DNA from: Cynocephalus volans
Taxonomy: Eukaryota > Chordata > Mammalia > Dermoptera > Cynocephalidae
DNA: 64,000 bases
Assembly: GCF_027409185.1 (NCBI RefSeq)
Contig: NC_084469.1
Location: forward strand, 104,347,835-104,411,834
Direction of reading: 5' to 3'
Shown here: one piece after another, positions 34,560 through 45,739 of the stretch
Layout: each line of letters begins with the position of its first letter
Numbering within the stretch: the first letter of the stretch is position 1
Translations under genes and position numbers: made by a program
Notes under the pieces: model-generated
The model's input: the letters and a program-made list of their open reading frames with translations, nothing else
Told to the model about the DNA's origin: nothing
Database searches by the model: none

Positions 34560-35735
34560 CTGCCTGCGTTTCTTTTTTAGTTGGAGCTCTTCCTTTACCC
34601 ATGTCCTTAGGGCCCTGCTCTCCCCTCTTCTAGCTCCCCTCCCCACCCAATCCCTTCCCTCTCCTTTTGCTCTCCCTATCCCTCTGACCTCTTCACCTGT
34701 CCTAAAATATCCCAGACACCACATGGCACCCTCTTCCGTTTTATTCAAGTTCCTTTAACTTATCTAAAATGCATCTTCCTGCCCCCATCGTCTGCCTCTC
34801 CTGCTGCTGTAGTTCTCTATGTAGCACTTATCACTGCCTGACAAACTGCACACTTGCCTGTCTTGTTTTCTGTTTGTCTCTTGTGAAAGAAAAAACTATT
34901 CAATGACACTTGTTAAAGCAGAGTAAGGACGACTTTATTCAGGACCATTGCGACAGCTACAGGAACCAATGCAATGGGGTCTTACGATGAGGGAGAGAGA
35001 TTAGGCACAACTCTGAATATACCAAGGACAAGTGGGGGAATTCTAGGCAAGGGAGCAGGTCAGTGCATGGAAAATTACTAAAAGGAAACATCAGGGGTAA
35101 GGGGGCTTCTGGTTAAACTGAGCTGATAAAGATTCTTGCTGAAGACAGGCCAGTGTGATCAGACATCACCTGGGGTTGGTGGAGGATGAGGAACCTGATC
35201 AGAAGTGAAGGGTTTGAAACTTGCTAAACTGACTTAGCAGGGTTCTTTGGTAAAACTAGATTTCACAAGGAAGTGCAGAGATGGGCCTAGGAGAACGTTC
35301 AGGAGCCTGACTAAAGTTTGGCTGAGTAAAGAATCTTTGTCATTCCCCACCAGAATGAGTTCCATGGGGACAAGAACTTTGTCTTTTTCTCAGCTGTTTT
35401 TCTGGCATCTAGAATGGAAAGCACACACAAGCAGTTGCTCAGTAATTATTTTGGAAATGATGGAATGAAGGGATGCCCTTTCAGGACATAGTTACCTCCA
35501 TCTTCTGTCCAGCCCCCCCTCACCCTCATGTCTTCATCCCTTGATTGGATTCACAATTCCTTTACAGCTTTATTCAATTTTAGGTATTGTTTTAGTTGTT
35601 GGTTATCTGCCTGGGACACAACTCTTAGAGACATTCCAATGACCCCTGGTTAGACTCTGACTCTCTCACATCTCACAGGGCCTTTGCACTTGCTTTTCCT
35701 TCCACCGCGCTGCTCTTTTCCCATCTTCTTGTCAT
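34560..35735 (+). mobile_element. L2 fragments, split by an LTR
   Basis: TAGCACTTATCACTGCCTGAC (34827), then after the LTR CCAGAATGAGTTCCATGGGG and GACAAGAACTTTGTC, then GGGCCTTTGCACTTGCTTTTCC (35680). These are the L2 3' end signature. More than one L2 piece may be present. Confidence 0.7.
34882..35342 (-). mobile_element. LTR inserted in L2 (probably ERV1)
   Basis: The insert begins TGTGAAAGAAAA and ends TTTGTCA (TG...CA) and separates two halves of one L2 sentence. No clean TSD survives. Its subfamily was not determined. Confidence 0.6.
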
Positions 35736-36615
35736 GGAGTACAGTCATGCCTGGCTTCATGACAGGGATACATTTGTTAGGCAATTCTGTCATTCTGCAA
35801 ACCTCAGAGTGTACTTAAACAAACCTAGATGGTACAGCCAACTATACGCCAAGTCTATACGGTGTAGCTTATTGCTCCTAGGCTACAAACCTGTACAGCA
35901 TGTTCCTGTACTGAATGCAGTAGGCAGCTGTAACACAGTGGTATTTGTGTATCTAAACAGAAAATGTACAGTAAAAATTTGTTATAAGATAAAAAATGGT
36001 GCACCTATATAGGGCACTTACCGTGAATTGAGCTTGCAGGACTGGAAGTTGCTCTGGGTGAGTCAGTGAGTGAGTGGTGAGTGAATGTGAAGGCCTAGGA
36101 CATTACTGTGCACTACTACTGTGGACGTCATAAACACTATACACTTAGGCTACACTAAATTTATTTTTAAAAATTTTCCTTGTTTAATAATAAATCAACC
36201 CTAGTTTAATGTAACATTTTTGCTTTATAAACTTTATTTTTAAAAATTTATTCTTTTGTAATAACACAGCTTAAATCAAACTCGTGATACACCTGCACAA
36301 AAATATATTCTTTCTTTATATCTTTATTCTATGAGGTTTGTTTTTTATTTTTACTTTTTAAACTTTTTTGTTAAAACTAAGACACACACACATACATTAA
36401 CCCAGGCCTACATAGGGGTAGGATCATCAATAGCACTGTCTTCCAACCCCACATCTTGTCCCATTGGAACGTCTTCAGGGGTATTAACATGCATGGAGCT
36501 GTCACCTCCTATGATAACAGTGGAATACCTCCTGAAGGACCTGCTTGAGGCTGTTTTACAGTTAACTTTTCTTTTGTAATTAGAAAGACTATGGTGTAGA
36601 ATAACAATATAGTAT

Positions 36616-36872
36616 GAGGGTACTTCAAAAAGTTGATTAAAAAATAGAATCAAGGGCTGGCCCGTGGCTCACTCGGGAGAGTGCGGTGCTGATAACACCA
36701 AGGCCCCGGGTTCGGATCCCATATACGGATGGCTGGTTCGCTCACTGTCTGAGCGTGGTGCTCACAACACCAAGTCAAGGGTTAAGATCCCCTTACCGGT
36801 CATCTTTTTAAAAAAAAAAAAAAATAGAATCAAAAGATAATATGAACCTTTCCAAGAACTTTTTGAAGTACC
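36616..36872. mobile_element. Palindromic mariner-type MITE, split by a SINE
   Basis: GAGGGTACTTCAAAAAGTTG at the left is mirrored by GAACTTTTTGAAGTACCTGT at the right. The SINE 36654-36820 splits it. Without the SINE it is about 78 bp, like 23169-23246. Confidence 0.8.
36654..36820 (+). mobile_element. CYN-type dimeric tRNA-SINE
   Basis: GGGCTGGCCCGTGGCTCACTC to ACCGGTCATCTTTTT and an A run. The TSD AAAATAGAATCAA lies at 36641 and 36821. It is the innermost layer of SINE in MITE in Tigger. Confidence 0.93.
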
Positions 36873-36954
36873 TGTGTATAGTAAATACATAAAACAATAA
36901 CAGTCATTTACTATCATTATCAGGTATTATGTATAGTACCTAATAGTAATATAT

Positions 36955-37480
36955 CAGGGGCTCCCACCATCCCCTGCTAAGGTCCAAAAATTTGGCAGAA
37001 CTACTGAAAGAAATCAGCAAAACATTTTACATAAGTTTACAAGTGTATTACAAAAGATACAACAACTAAGCAACAAATTGTAGAGATGTTCGTGACAATG
37101 GAAGGGTGGAATGGGCAAAGCTTCCCCTTCTGTCATGTGCCACCTTCCCAGCACATCAATGTGTTCATTAACCTGGAAGCTCTCTGTCTCTGTTCAAGAG
37201 TTTTTAGTAAAATCAGTCTACAGCCTACCTCCCCTTCCAGAGATCAGGGGATGGAAATTAAAGTTCTAACCCTGTAATCATGGCTTTGGTCGTTCTGGTC
37301 ACCAGTCCCCATTCTGAACCTATCCAGGGGTCCCAACCTAAGTCAGCTCATTAGCATAAATTCTAGCATGGTCTAAAAGCGGCTTGTTATGAATAACAAA
37401 AGACATCCTAGTCACTCAGGAAATTCCAACTGCCTGGCACTGGGCACAAACACCAAATATATTTTTTATTATGCCAAAAA
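36955..37480 (-). mobile_element. LTR-like repeat, copy-3 duplicate
   Basis: On the minus strand it repeats the order seen at 17690-18240: TGCTAATGAGCTGACTTAGG, CAGAGAGCTTCCAGGTTAATG, CAGTAGTTCTGCCAAAT and GGGAGCCCCTGAT. It is truncated where it meets the Tigger element. Confidence 0.65.
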
Positions 37481-38483
37481 AGCAAATAAGCTCTCAAACT
37501 CATTAACCTCTTCTCCAAGACACAGAAATCAAAGGTGTCTTTCTTTAAGGCTGACCCTCACAGCTGTTCTCATTTTGCATGAATTACGCTCTGACTGAAC
37601 CGTGTGGATGCAAACCAAACTGCTGCCAATTTGAATTTTTCCCAAGTTCTGTTATCCTGGTAAACAGTTATGATTAAAGAAATCCCACCAGCACCATCCC
37701 TGGTGTTCTGCAAACAAACTCCTTTCACATTACAACTTAGATGATGTCCCTTTCTTACCTATGACAGGCCAGACACAGACACTCCAAATTCCCAGTCTTT
37801 GCCTCATAAACTATTAGTTAAACAGTTTGTCTTTGCTGATTACTCGGAACAAAATACTCATCAACCAATCTTTGGTTGTTTCTCTCCTCCCAAACCCATT
37901 TACTTTGACCCATCTTTAGCAGCCTGAGACAGCACACACCCCTCCTTTACAACCCTCCTGAGAACAGGCTGACCTCACAGTGGAACATTCTCTGATCTAT
38001 GATCTGACTTTGCCATCCTCCATCATGTCCTCTGTTCTTTTTAATCTTATCTGTTCCAACCAAAAAAGAAAAGGCTTTTTCTGCCTAAACTTTGAGATGC
38101 TTGCAGACCTTATACTTGGTGCTTTCCCCCATCACAATACTCCTTTAAAATAAGGTCACTTCTTACCTAAGTTCAGATTTATTTCACTTGAGGATGTCTA
38201 GAAATGGCCCCAGGACAATAACACTTACAATCTTAGAAAGGTCATTACCAGCCCAACTGCATCTGCCTGTGAGTTCCCAGCTTTCCAGGGCTCTGTAGAT
38301 TCTCTCATTATAAAGGCTCCCTCCATGGTCAGTGTGAGCAGGCTGGACACCTGCAGCAGAGGCTCCCCAGGAATAACCAACTGGGCCTTCAATGACCTCC
38401 CTTTGCAGGCTCAGGATCGGCCCTAGCTTGAGGTCACTGATCTCATGCCTTTGCTCCCCAGTCAAAGTTATTCACTTACTTTT

Positions 38484-38565
38484 TTTTTTTTTTTTCTTAG
38501 GATCCGAACCCGTGGCCTTGGTGTTATCAGCACCGCACTCTCCCGAGTGAGCCACAGGCCGGCCC
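38484..38565 (-). mobile_element. CYN SINE, left half only
   Basis: Poly-T and TTAGGATCCGAACCCGTGGC, then CACCGCACTCTCCCGAGTGA and GGCCGGCCC. The second tRNA-like half is absent. The perfect TSD TCACTTACTTTT at 38472 and 38566 shows it inserted in this short form. Confidence 0.9.
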
Positions 38566-40056
38566 TCACTTACTTTTAAATGACAAAATACTCAGGGTTT
38601 AAAGAATCCAGCAAAAATCACTCAGACTCACTGTGTATATATTCAGGAGGAAAGGAAATTGTAAGGCATTTGTATTTTATAGCTCAACAAGAAAACCACA
38701 AGTATCTATCCTTTTCAGACAATAAAGATGACATTTAATTGTTAGTTCCATGACAAATAGTAAACAATCATACTTCAGCACTTCTAGGTGTTACCAAGTC
38801 TTGTCCCTCAGGATTTAGCATTAATCTCCAAAGTCCAGACAACAGGAAACAGAACAGGATTATCCACTGTCACAAATTCTCCACCTTACAAAGGAGAGAA
38901 ACTAATGTTTTGGTGAATCTTTATAATTCACCTATTTATCTCCCACTTTACTTATAGAAATGTATTCATTTTTCAGCAGCCATAAAAATAGAGATTTTTC
39001 CCTATTTCTATTCCCTGGTAGCATTCTCAGAGAGCCCCTGGGGTTCCATTTCAAATCACCCAAAACAAACCAACAAATCTGAGTAACTTACTATACACTC
39101 TCTTGGGAAGAAAAAGAGATAAATAAGGATTTTTAACAAAATATAAGACTAGATATTTCATTTTTTTCTGAAATCTTCCTCTCTTATTCCTCATTGTAAA
39201 TATTTTATCTTTGAACCTCTATTGATAGAATACATTTTAGATTTTATGAAACAGGATCAAATAAGTGAACAAACCTTTTCAAGGGAGCAGTGCTAACTGA
39301 AACACAGACTTGTCTTGACTCAAGTGTGAAGTGTCAGGTCATCCTATTCTGTGGGACATCCTCCACTCCTATCCAAACTGAAGTGCTCAATGACTACCCT
39401 CCCAAGAGACACTGCATTGTGCCCCCTTGTGTACCCAAAGTGCACTTTGCTTTTCCGGTTCTTGTACCACCTCAATAGCATGGGTTTTCCTTGTCGGTTG
39501 GGGAGTTTTTCTCCCTTCACTAGTCTGAGAAAATCCAGAGGGCAGGAATCATTTCTGTCTTTTCCCTTCAATACCATCATTCAATTGGCTGACCACCAAT
39601 GTGAATCCAAGGAATGGAAACTGGGGTTGGGAGAAAAAAATCTGAGTGTCCCATAGGGTCAGTTATTTAGATGAAGGGGAAACCAGGAGACTCCTCCCAG
39701 CCCCTGGGCCTCCAGCTGCTCCCTTGAGAGGCCCCACCCCAAACCTCAAGTTGGCCTATGGGAGGAGACGACTCAGGGTCTGACACTAGACATTCCAAGA
39801 GACTTGGCAGCTGAGGGAATCTGGGTCAGGACCAGAAAGTTCTGGAACCCAGAACCAGGAAAAGATAGGAGGGTGGGCTGAAGACACATCAGCCTGTAAA
39901 GTTTCCAAAGGGGAACCTCACCCCAAAGACATTCTGAGAAGGTGTTTGTGCCTAGGGAAGATTAAAGAAAGACACAAAGAGTTTCTACAGCAGGTGTCAG
40001 GTGGTTATTTCCTGTGGTCCTCTCAGGTGAAAAGTCCACACAGAATACGAACCTTT

Positions 40057-40173
40057 TTGGGGAGGCGCGGATTGGGGGGCTGGCGGGGGGGACTGGCTGG
40101 TACTAGGATCTGAACCCTTGACTTCGGTGTTAGCAGCAGCACACTCCACCAAGTGAGGAAACCAGCCAGCCCC
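40057..40173 (-). mobile_element. Monomeric tRNA-SINE, variant
   Basis: On the minus strand: GGGGCTGGCTGGTTTCCTCA, GGTGGAGTGTGCTGCTGC, GGGTTCAGATCCTAG. The TSD AGAATACGAACCTTTT / AGAATACGAATCTTTT flanks it. It is private to copy 3. Confidence 0.85.
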
Positions 40174-40479
40174 AGAATACGAATCTTTTAAATAAAAGAG
40201 CCATCCGTTGCCTGTATTTTTTTTTTAAAGAAGAAAAACAATTAAAATACTCTCTCTGAAATGTAGAATAAAGAACGAATAGCTGATAATGTTGCGGATT
40301 AGAGAGGGGAAGTCCGCATTTGGGAATGAGGCGAAGGATCTGGAAATCTAGGGATTTATCACAAGCCCTAGGAAGAGCTGGGCTGAGGGGACGGGGTCTG
40401 GACTGGAGACGCTGCTTCCCAGTTAGAAGACTCAGCGGGAAACCGGACTCCTGAGGAGACAGCAGGGACTGGGGACAAC

Positions 40480-41390
40480 ACGGATCACAGCTCCTCCCCC
40501 GCACGAGCCCCACGGCCTGAGTCGGGGTGTCCCCTGAGGACCCCGCCGTCACCGCACACTCTGGGGACACGCGGGGCTGCCCAGAGAGGGCTCCGGGCCG
40601 AGGTCGCCGCCTCAGGGACGCGACAGGACGCCCGGGGTCCCGGCCGCCGGCCCCGCCCCACCCTGCGGCCGGAGGGGACCGAGGGCCGCGCTGCGCCGGC
40701 GGCGGACTCGGGGCCGCAGACTCCGGGGCTGAGCGCGGGGAGGCCCGGGTCCCGCGGCCACGGCCGGCTCCGCTCCCCGCCTCGGGACGCCCGCCCGACG
40801 CTCACCATTTCCAGCTTCCGCGCGTCCCCGCGTCCCCCCTATGAGCAGCTTCTCCGAGCACAGACGCGGGACTTCGTGTTCGCCGCGCTTGAGGAAGCAA
40901 CTTCCGTGTGGTTAGCAGCGTCGCCCGCTCCTCTCGGAGACGCGCAGTGATTGGACAGTTCGCTGGGCCCCGCCCCGCCACCCCCGATTGGACACTGCTT
41001 CAAGCTCCGTCCCCTAAGGCCTGAGTGACAGGAGAAGCGATCCAATACTTGGCTGAGTGGAGCCAGATTGACAACTTCTAGCCACAGCTCTAATCTTGCT
41101 CCTACACCTGCCTAGCCAGGGAGATATTTACATTTCAGGAGAACTTTTTTATTTACGGAGCTGGCAGTGACCTCTTCGTGAGTTCAGTGGGCCTTTTCTG
41201 CTTCTTTCTTCTGGACACGTGGTCACAGTGTGAGCGGGCGATTCTAGACTCAGCGTCCAATGCAACGATCCCCTTCACTCTGAGCAGGAGCGGCGCCGAG
41301 GCCAAACCAGGCCACACTGAAATAGACGGGAGAGCTCGGTGTTCTCAGAAATCAGGAATTTGGGATGAGGCTGTCGTTGGCATAGCCAAG
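40480..41390 (-). promoter_or_regulatory. CpG island, KZNF first exon E (leftward) and its promoter
   Basis: On the minus strand the exon ends GCGGAAGCTGGAAATG with ATG at 40806-40808 and donor GTGAGCG. The upstream side (40850-41390) matches 13700-14200: GGGCCCCGCCCCGCC, CCCGATTGGACACTGC, GATCCAATACTTGGCTGAG and TCTTCTGGACACGTGGTCAC. It keeps CCAAT and GC boxes. The match ends before the place where a B-type divergent exon would sit. No leftward KRAB or finger exons are visible to its left in the window, so it is an orphan promoter here. Confidence 0.65.
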
Positions 41391-42539
41391 GCTTTCTCAC
41401 AACTTATCTCTCAATCTACATCAATGTTACTATAAAGTAATCAAAAGGAAAGAAAAGCAAATATTTGAACTAGTTCAGATAAGCTTCACGCACAGTTCAC
41501 AAGAAAATCTGCATCCTGAGGTTAAACATATTCCCACGCTTGGGATCCAGACTCTGACTTATGAAATTGATCCCCAGAAGGGATCAGTCCTTGGTGATGA
41601 GCTAGGGAAACCTAAGGATTTAACTCTGGGAGCTCAGCACACCCTCATGTCCCCTCCTTACAATGTAGAAACATTCCCTCCAAGACCTTTATTTTCACTC
41701 ACCTGGAGTCAGTATAAGGTTCTGACCTAAATAGACTGTCAAATGCATGAACCCTTTGTTGAGGAGACAACCCAAATAAGTCCTTTAAGTCTAACCTTCA
41801 CGGATTTTCTTCATATATACAAATTACAGTCTGACTCCAATGACTGTGCACGCCAAAACCAAAACGCTGTCCAGAAAAGGACCCCAAGGCAACCAGAGTT
41901 ACAACCTCAGGAAAAATCAGAACCCCCAATCACGTCTGCATGTGGATTTCCTGCTTTCCAGGGCTCTGCAGCTTCTCAGTGTCTACCCTCCTTCTGTAGT
42001 TGTTCTGAGCAACTTGAGGCCACCTACTGGGGAGGGCAGGCAACTGTCTTCCAGGACAGACTGATGCTTTGTGTATTACAACCATTTTATTTGCTTGTGC
42101 CCTCCCTAACCTGTCACACCACCGGCTCACTGAGAGCACTGATCATCACCTGCTGTAAACACTGGAGGCTTCAGCACAACCCTGAGAAATCCACACCCCA
42201 GAGACGGTGTATGGATGTTAATGCCATCCTCACCACGAGAGATTCACTCTATTTTCCTTTCTGGAAAATGGGCTCAAAGCAGTTTTCTAGAGGACTTTTA
42301 TATAATGGCATACAATTAATATAAGTAAAGATAACACTGTTCAATCTGGTTTCATTTACATGATTTGACTCTTCATAGGTTGTTAAAAAAAATGTTAACC
42401 TTGTGCACCTTGATTGGATTTCACTGATTCTAAAAAATGCAGTTGTAGTAAACTCTTATAATTTTATGTTGCCTTGGCATCCATTTTAAATATGTTTAAC
42501 TTTCTCATATCAGAAGCAGGGCTTAGTCACCCTTGACAC
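41391..42539. other. No gene; apart from copy 4, unassigned
   Basis: Outside 41760-42010 no repeat or frame is recognised. An open frame at 41743-42324 shows no protein features and overlaps the duplicated intron block, so it is not called. Confidence 0.35.
41760..42010 (-). repeat. Diverged fragment of the KZNF intron block (copy 4)
   Basis: GTCCTTTAAGTCTAACCTTCA and the CAGTCTGACTCCAATGACTG area parallel 37545-37610. TTTCCAGGGCTCTGCAGCTTC parallels TTTCCAGGGCTCTGTAGATTC at 38282. Divergence is high. It suggests another tandem unit to the right of E. Confidence 0.45.
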
Positions 42540-42990
42540 AGTTTCCAGTTCAACACTTCCTCCCAGTTCCCCAGTGTGGTCATTCCAGATACTGCCTTAT
42601 ACAACCACCTCCTGGTGACAACCTCCCTCAGAAAGCTAGATACAACCTACTGGTCTGGCCCCACTGACCCCTATATTGGAATGGACTGTGCAGATTTGCC
42701 ACAGTGCCTACCTGTCAGTCACAGTGTGACCTCCTGGAACTTGTGCCTGCTTGCTTTAAATTCACCAGTAAAAGTCCCCATGGAAAATCAGTTTGGATAA
42801 TGCCCTGGACCGCAATAAAGGCATTGACCCATGGGTTCATCTCTCTTTCTCTCTACATGCTTTCTGATTCCTGTGTGTGTTTGTGGCCTCCAGGCATGCC
42901 ATGTACCCTCCTCCTGCCCCCCACAGGACCTGTAAGTAATAAAATCTTTATTTCCATCTTGTATCTGTTCTAATCACTGAAGGCATGCTC
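42540..42990 (+). mobile_element. LTR-like segment (possible ERV1)
   Basis: It contains CGCAATAAAGGCATTGACCC followed by CTCTCTTTCTCTCTACATGC and a second polyadenylation signal (AATAAAATC), a layout common in ERV1 LTR R/U5 regions. Ends are not defined. Confidence 0.4.
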
Positions 42991-43104
42991 TCCATCTCAA
43001 AGATCCTAGATTAAAACAGCATGGAAAAAATTAGGAGTAACACTTGCCTGAGAATGGACACTCTCTGAGGAGGCAACATTTGGGGTGAGAACTGAAAAAA
43101 CGTA

Positions 43105-44215
43105 TTAGTACAAAAAGTTAGGCAGAGGATTCTGGGATAATGGCAGAGTAGGAAGCAACAGGAATCTGGCTCCACACATAGACAACCATTGACTGGCAGA
43201 ATCTGTCTGGTGTAGCTATTTTGGAATTCTGGAGTCTATTAAAGGCTTGCAATTTCCAGTGAAAAGAATTCACAGTAAATTGTAGTTAATTTTGGGCAAC
43301 TTCAGCTCTTAGCATAGCAGTAGCTACCCATCCCTTACCATAGCCCTTTGGAAGGCAACTGTACATGCATTTCAAAACCAGCTTGCATACAACTTATGGA
43401 AACCAGAGCAGTCAAAAAGGACCCTGTCCTCCAAATATTGGGGATCTGTGCCCTACTTGCTAATTGCTTCTCTGATAACAGAGGTGCTGCCAAAGAGGTG
43501 ACAGCCATTGTTGCTGCACATTCTCCCTGTTACAAGGCGATCTTCTTCCAACCAAAGTGACTTCCAGGAGATATGAAAGGGTGGAGTCTTTTTTATCCTT
43601 TAGTTGTCTCATTTTCTCCTTATGGGAGCCAGACATGGATTACTAGGTTATTCAAAAGCAACCACATATACAGGGGATATTACACAGGCACCATGCATGC
43701 CCAGGAAAAGTGACATTCACAAAAGACCTGGGAAGACCTTAACTTCACACCTCCAGCTTCTTGGCACAGAGACATCCTACCACCATGAACTAAAATAAAT
43801 TTTTAAAAACCCCAGCATAGGGGCCGGCCTGTGGCTCACTCGGGAGAGTGTGGTCAAGGCCACGGGTTAGGATCCCATATAGGGATGGCCGGTTGGCTCA
43901 CTGGGTGAGTGTGGTGCTGACAACACCAAGTCAAGGATTAGGATCCCCTTACCGGTCATCTTTAAAAAAAAAACAAAAACAAAAAACAAACAAACAACAA
44001 CAACAACAAAACTCCAGCGTACACTGGTGAAAGAGATAGAACCTGATTTCCAGAGTTATCACATTATAAATGTCAAACTTTCAGTTTTCAAGAGAATATC
44101 AAAAGGCAGACAAAAAACAAGAAAGTATGGCCTAAAGAAACAAAATGAGTTGGCAGAAACCATCCCCAAGGAAGACCAGATGTCAGATGTTCTAAACAAA
44201 AACCTTAAAATAATT
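43105..44215 (+). mobile_element. L1 5' region (old L1 5' UTR and ORF1 start)
   Basis: GAGGATTCTGGGATAATGGCAG at 43117 resembles the 5' start of primate-type L1. 44030-44215 has an ORF1-like stretch (GAAGACCAGATGTCAGATG). A SINE is inserted at 43820. Confidence 0.55.
43820..44008 (+). mobile_element. CYN-type dimeric SINE with small internal deletion
   Basis: GGGGCCGGCCTGTGGCTCACTC to TTACCGGTCATCTTT with an A/AAC-rich tail. The stretch between the A-box and the GATCC region lacks the GCTGATAACACC segment. The TSD is imperfect (ACCCCAGCATA / AACTCCAGCGTA). Confidence 0.88.
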
Positions 44216-44220
44216 ATCTT

Positions 44221-44325
44221 GTGCTCATTTTGGCAGCACATACACTAAAATTGAATGATACAGAGAAGGTTAGCATGGCCCCTGTGCAAGGATGATGTGC
44301 AACTTCATGAAGCATTCCATACATT
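44221..44325 (+). pseudogene. RNU6: U6 snRNA pseudogene
   Basis: GTGCTCATTTTGGCAGCACA, GATACAGAGAAGGTTAGCAT, GGCCCCTGTGCAAGGATGAT and GAAGCATTCCATA align with the full 107-nt U6 snRNA with scattered substitutions. The ACAGAGA box region is kept but the 5' stem and 3' end are mutated. U6 acts in the spliceosome core; this is a retrotransposed dead copy without the TATA/PSE spacing of a real U6 gene upstream. Confidence 0.9.
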
Positions 44326-44999
44326 ATTTTCCTCTAAGCACTGCATGAGCCCTGCATCCTATAAATTTTGATATGTTGTGCTTTTGATTTTTATCTCAAA
44401 GTACTCTCATTTCCCTGTGATGCTTCTTTTCACCCATTTGTTAATTTTCTAAATTTCCTTCTGTTATTTTCATCAGAGAACATATTTTCTATGATCTTAG
44501 TCTTTTTAAATGTATTAGGACTTGTTGTGTGACCAAAAATAAAAATTTAAAAATAAATAAAATAAAATATCTTAAATATGCTCAAAGAGCATGGAAAACC
44601 AAAAACAAATACAATTATCACCTCACCACAGTCTATTTAATGAGTAGCAAATAAGAACATGAAATGTCATTCAACATTATTATTTATTGGGTAAATGCAA
44701 ATTTAAACCATGATTGAAATACCACTACATATATTTGGAAGTCTAAAATTACAAAGACTGGTTATATTAAAAGTTGGTGAGGATACAAACCACGTAGAAC
44801 TCTCATATACTGCTGGTGTGATGTAAACTGGAGCAAACACTTGGGAAAACAGTTTGAGTTTCTTAAAAAGTGAAACATATACCTACCACAGCACCCAGCC
44901 ATCACACTCCTATGTGGAAAAAATAATAATTTCTTAGAAAAATCATATCATATGTCCTTACAAAGACTCATGTTAATTTTCATTTATTTTAAATAGCTG

Positions 45000-45044
<45 letters not shown>

Positions 45045-45480
45045 CCGTGACCGGCGCTCAGCCAGGGAGTGCACCGCTCATCCTTATATAGGATCTGAAC
45101 CCGCGGCGGCGGGAGCGTCGCCGCGCTGCTAGCGCAGCACGCTACCGAGTGCGCCACGGGCTCAGCCCAATAGCTGCAAATTAAAATTAATGCAATGTCT
45201 ATCAACAGTTAGATGAATAAACAAATTCTGATATTTCCATACAACGGAATATTATCAGTTTTTAAAAAGAACTATTAAGTGAATCTCAATTGTGCTGAGT
45301 GAAAAAAGCCTAACACAGAAGAGTACAAACTATGTGATTCCATTTATGTAAATTTTAGAAGATGAAAAATCTGTAACAACAGAGCAGATCAACAGTTGTT
45401 GAAGGACAGAGAACAGAAGAGTGGGACGGAATTACCAAGGAGTAGTGGGTAATTTATGGGTCGGTCTGATGAATATGTTT
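44326..45480. mobile_element. Old L1 fragments (minus 44340-44540, plus 44545-45480)
   Basis: 44340-44540 carries TTTTGATATGTTGTGCTTTTG on the complement strand of ORF2. From about 44545 the plus strand reads ORF2 3' text (AGTTGGTGAGGATACAAACC, CATATACTGCTGGTGTGATG). SINEs are inserted at 45006 and 45489. Confidence 0.6.
45006..45168 (-). mobile_element. CYN-type SINE, GC-rich subtype
   Basis: A poly-T run of about 39 bases, then CCGTGACCGGCGCTCAGCC, CGCTGCTAGCGCAGCACG and GCGCCACGGGCTCAGCCC. The TSD AATAGCTGCAAATT lies at 44992 and 45169. Near-identical to 26787-26936. Confidence 0.94.
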
Positions 45481-45488
45481 CTTATCTT

Positions 45489-45660
45489 TTTTTTTTTTTT
45501 TTTTTTAAAGATGACCGGTAAGGGGATCTCAACCCTTGGCTTGGTGTTGTCAGCACCACGCTCAGCCAGTGAGCAAACCGGCCATCCCTATATAGGATCC
45601 GAACCCGTGGCCTTGGTGTTATCAGCACCGCACTCTACCGAGTGAGCCACGGGCCGGCCC
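45489..45660 (-). mobile_element. CYN-type dimeric tRNA-SINE
   Basis: AAGATGACCGGTAAGGGGAT to GAGTGAGCCACGGGCCGGCC. The TSD ATATGTTTCTTATCTT lies at 45473 and 45661. Confidence 0.94.
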
Positions 45661-45739
45661 ATATGTTTCTTATCTTGAAAGAACTGTTTCATGGATCTAT
45701 TTTTTAATGTCATTTAGAAAGGGCTCAATAAAACATGCC

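Larger units (their letters stand above)
35742..36950 (+). mobile_element. Tigger/MER2-like DNA transposon
   Basis: It starts CAGTCATGCCTGGCTTCATG and continues CTAGATGGTACAGCC, CTACAAACCTGTACAGCATG and GTGAGTGAGTGGTGAGTGAA, which I recall from the Tigger2/MER2 group (pogo-like Tc1/mariner). The end of a transposase frame (SSMHVNTPEDVPMGQDVGLE) is readable on the minus strand at 36408-36560. A MITE (36616-36872) and a SINE lie within it. A second partial copy is at 59565-60058. Confidence 0.78.
36955..40850 (-). repeat. KZNF promoter/first-intron duplication, copy 3
   Basis: Same orientation as copy 1 and inverted relative to copy 2. Promoter end at 40806 (first exon E); far end at 36955-37480 is the LTR-like repeat also present in copy 2. 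It lacks the CCNYL1 retrocopy and the copy-1 SINE, and instead has its own SINEs at 38484 and 40057. This makes it the best reference for the ancestral block. Confidence 0.85.

Noticed and set aside
41743-42324. 193-codon open frame
   Set aside because: It overlaps a diverged copy of the KZNF intron block and unassigned DNA, has no recognisable domain and no promoter or splice context.
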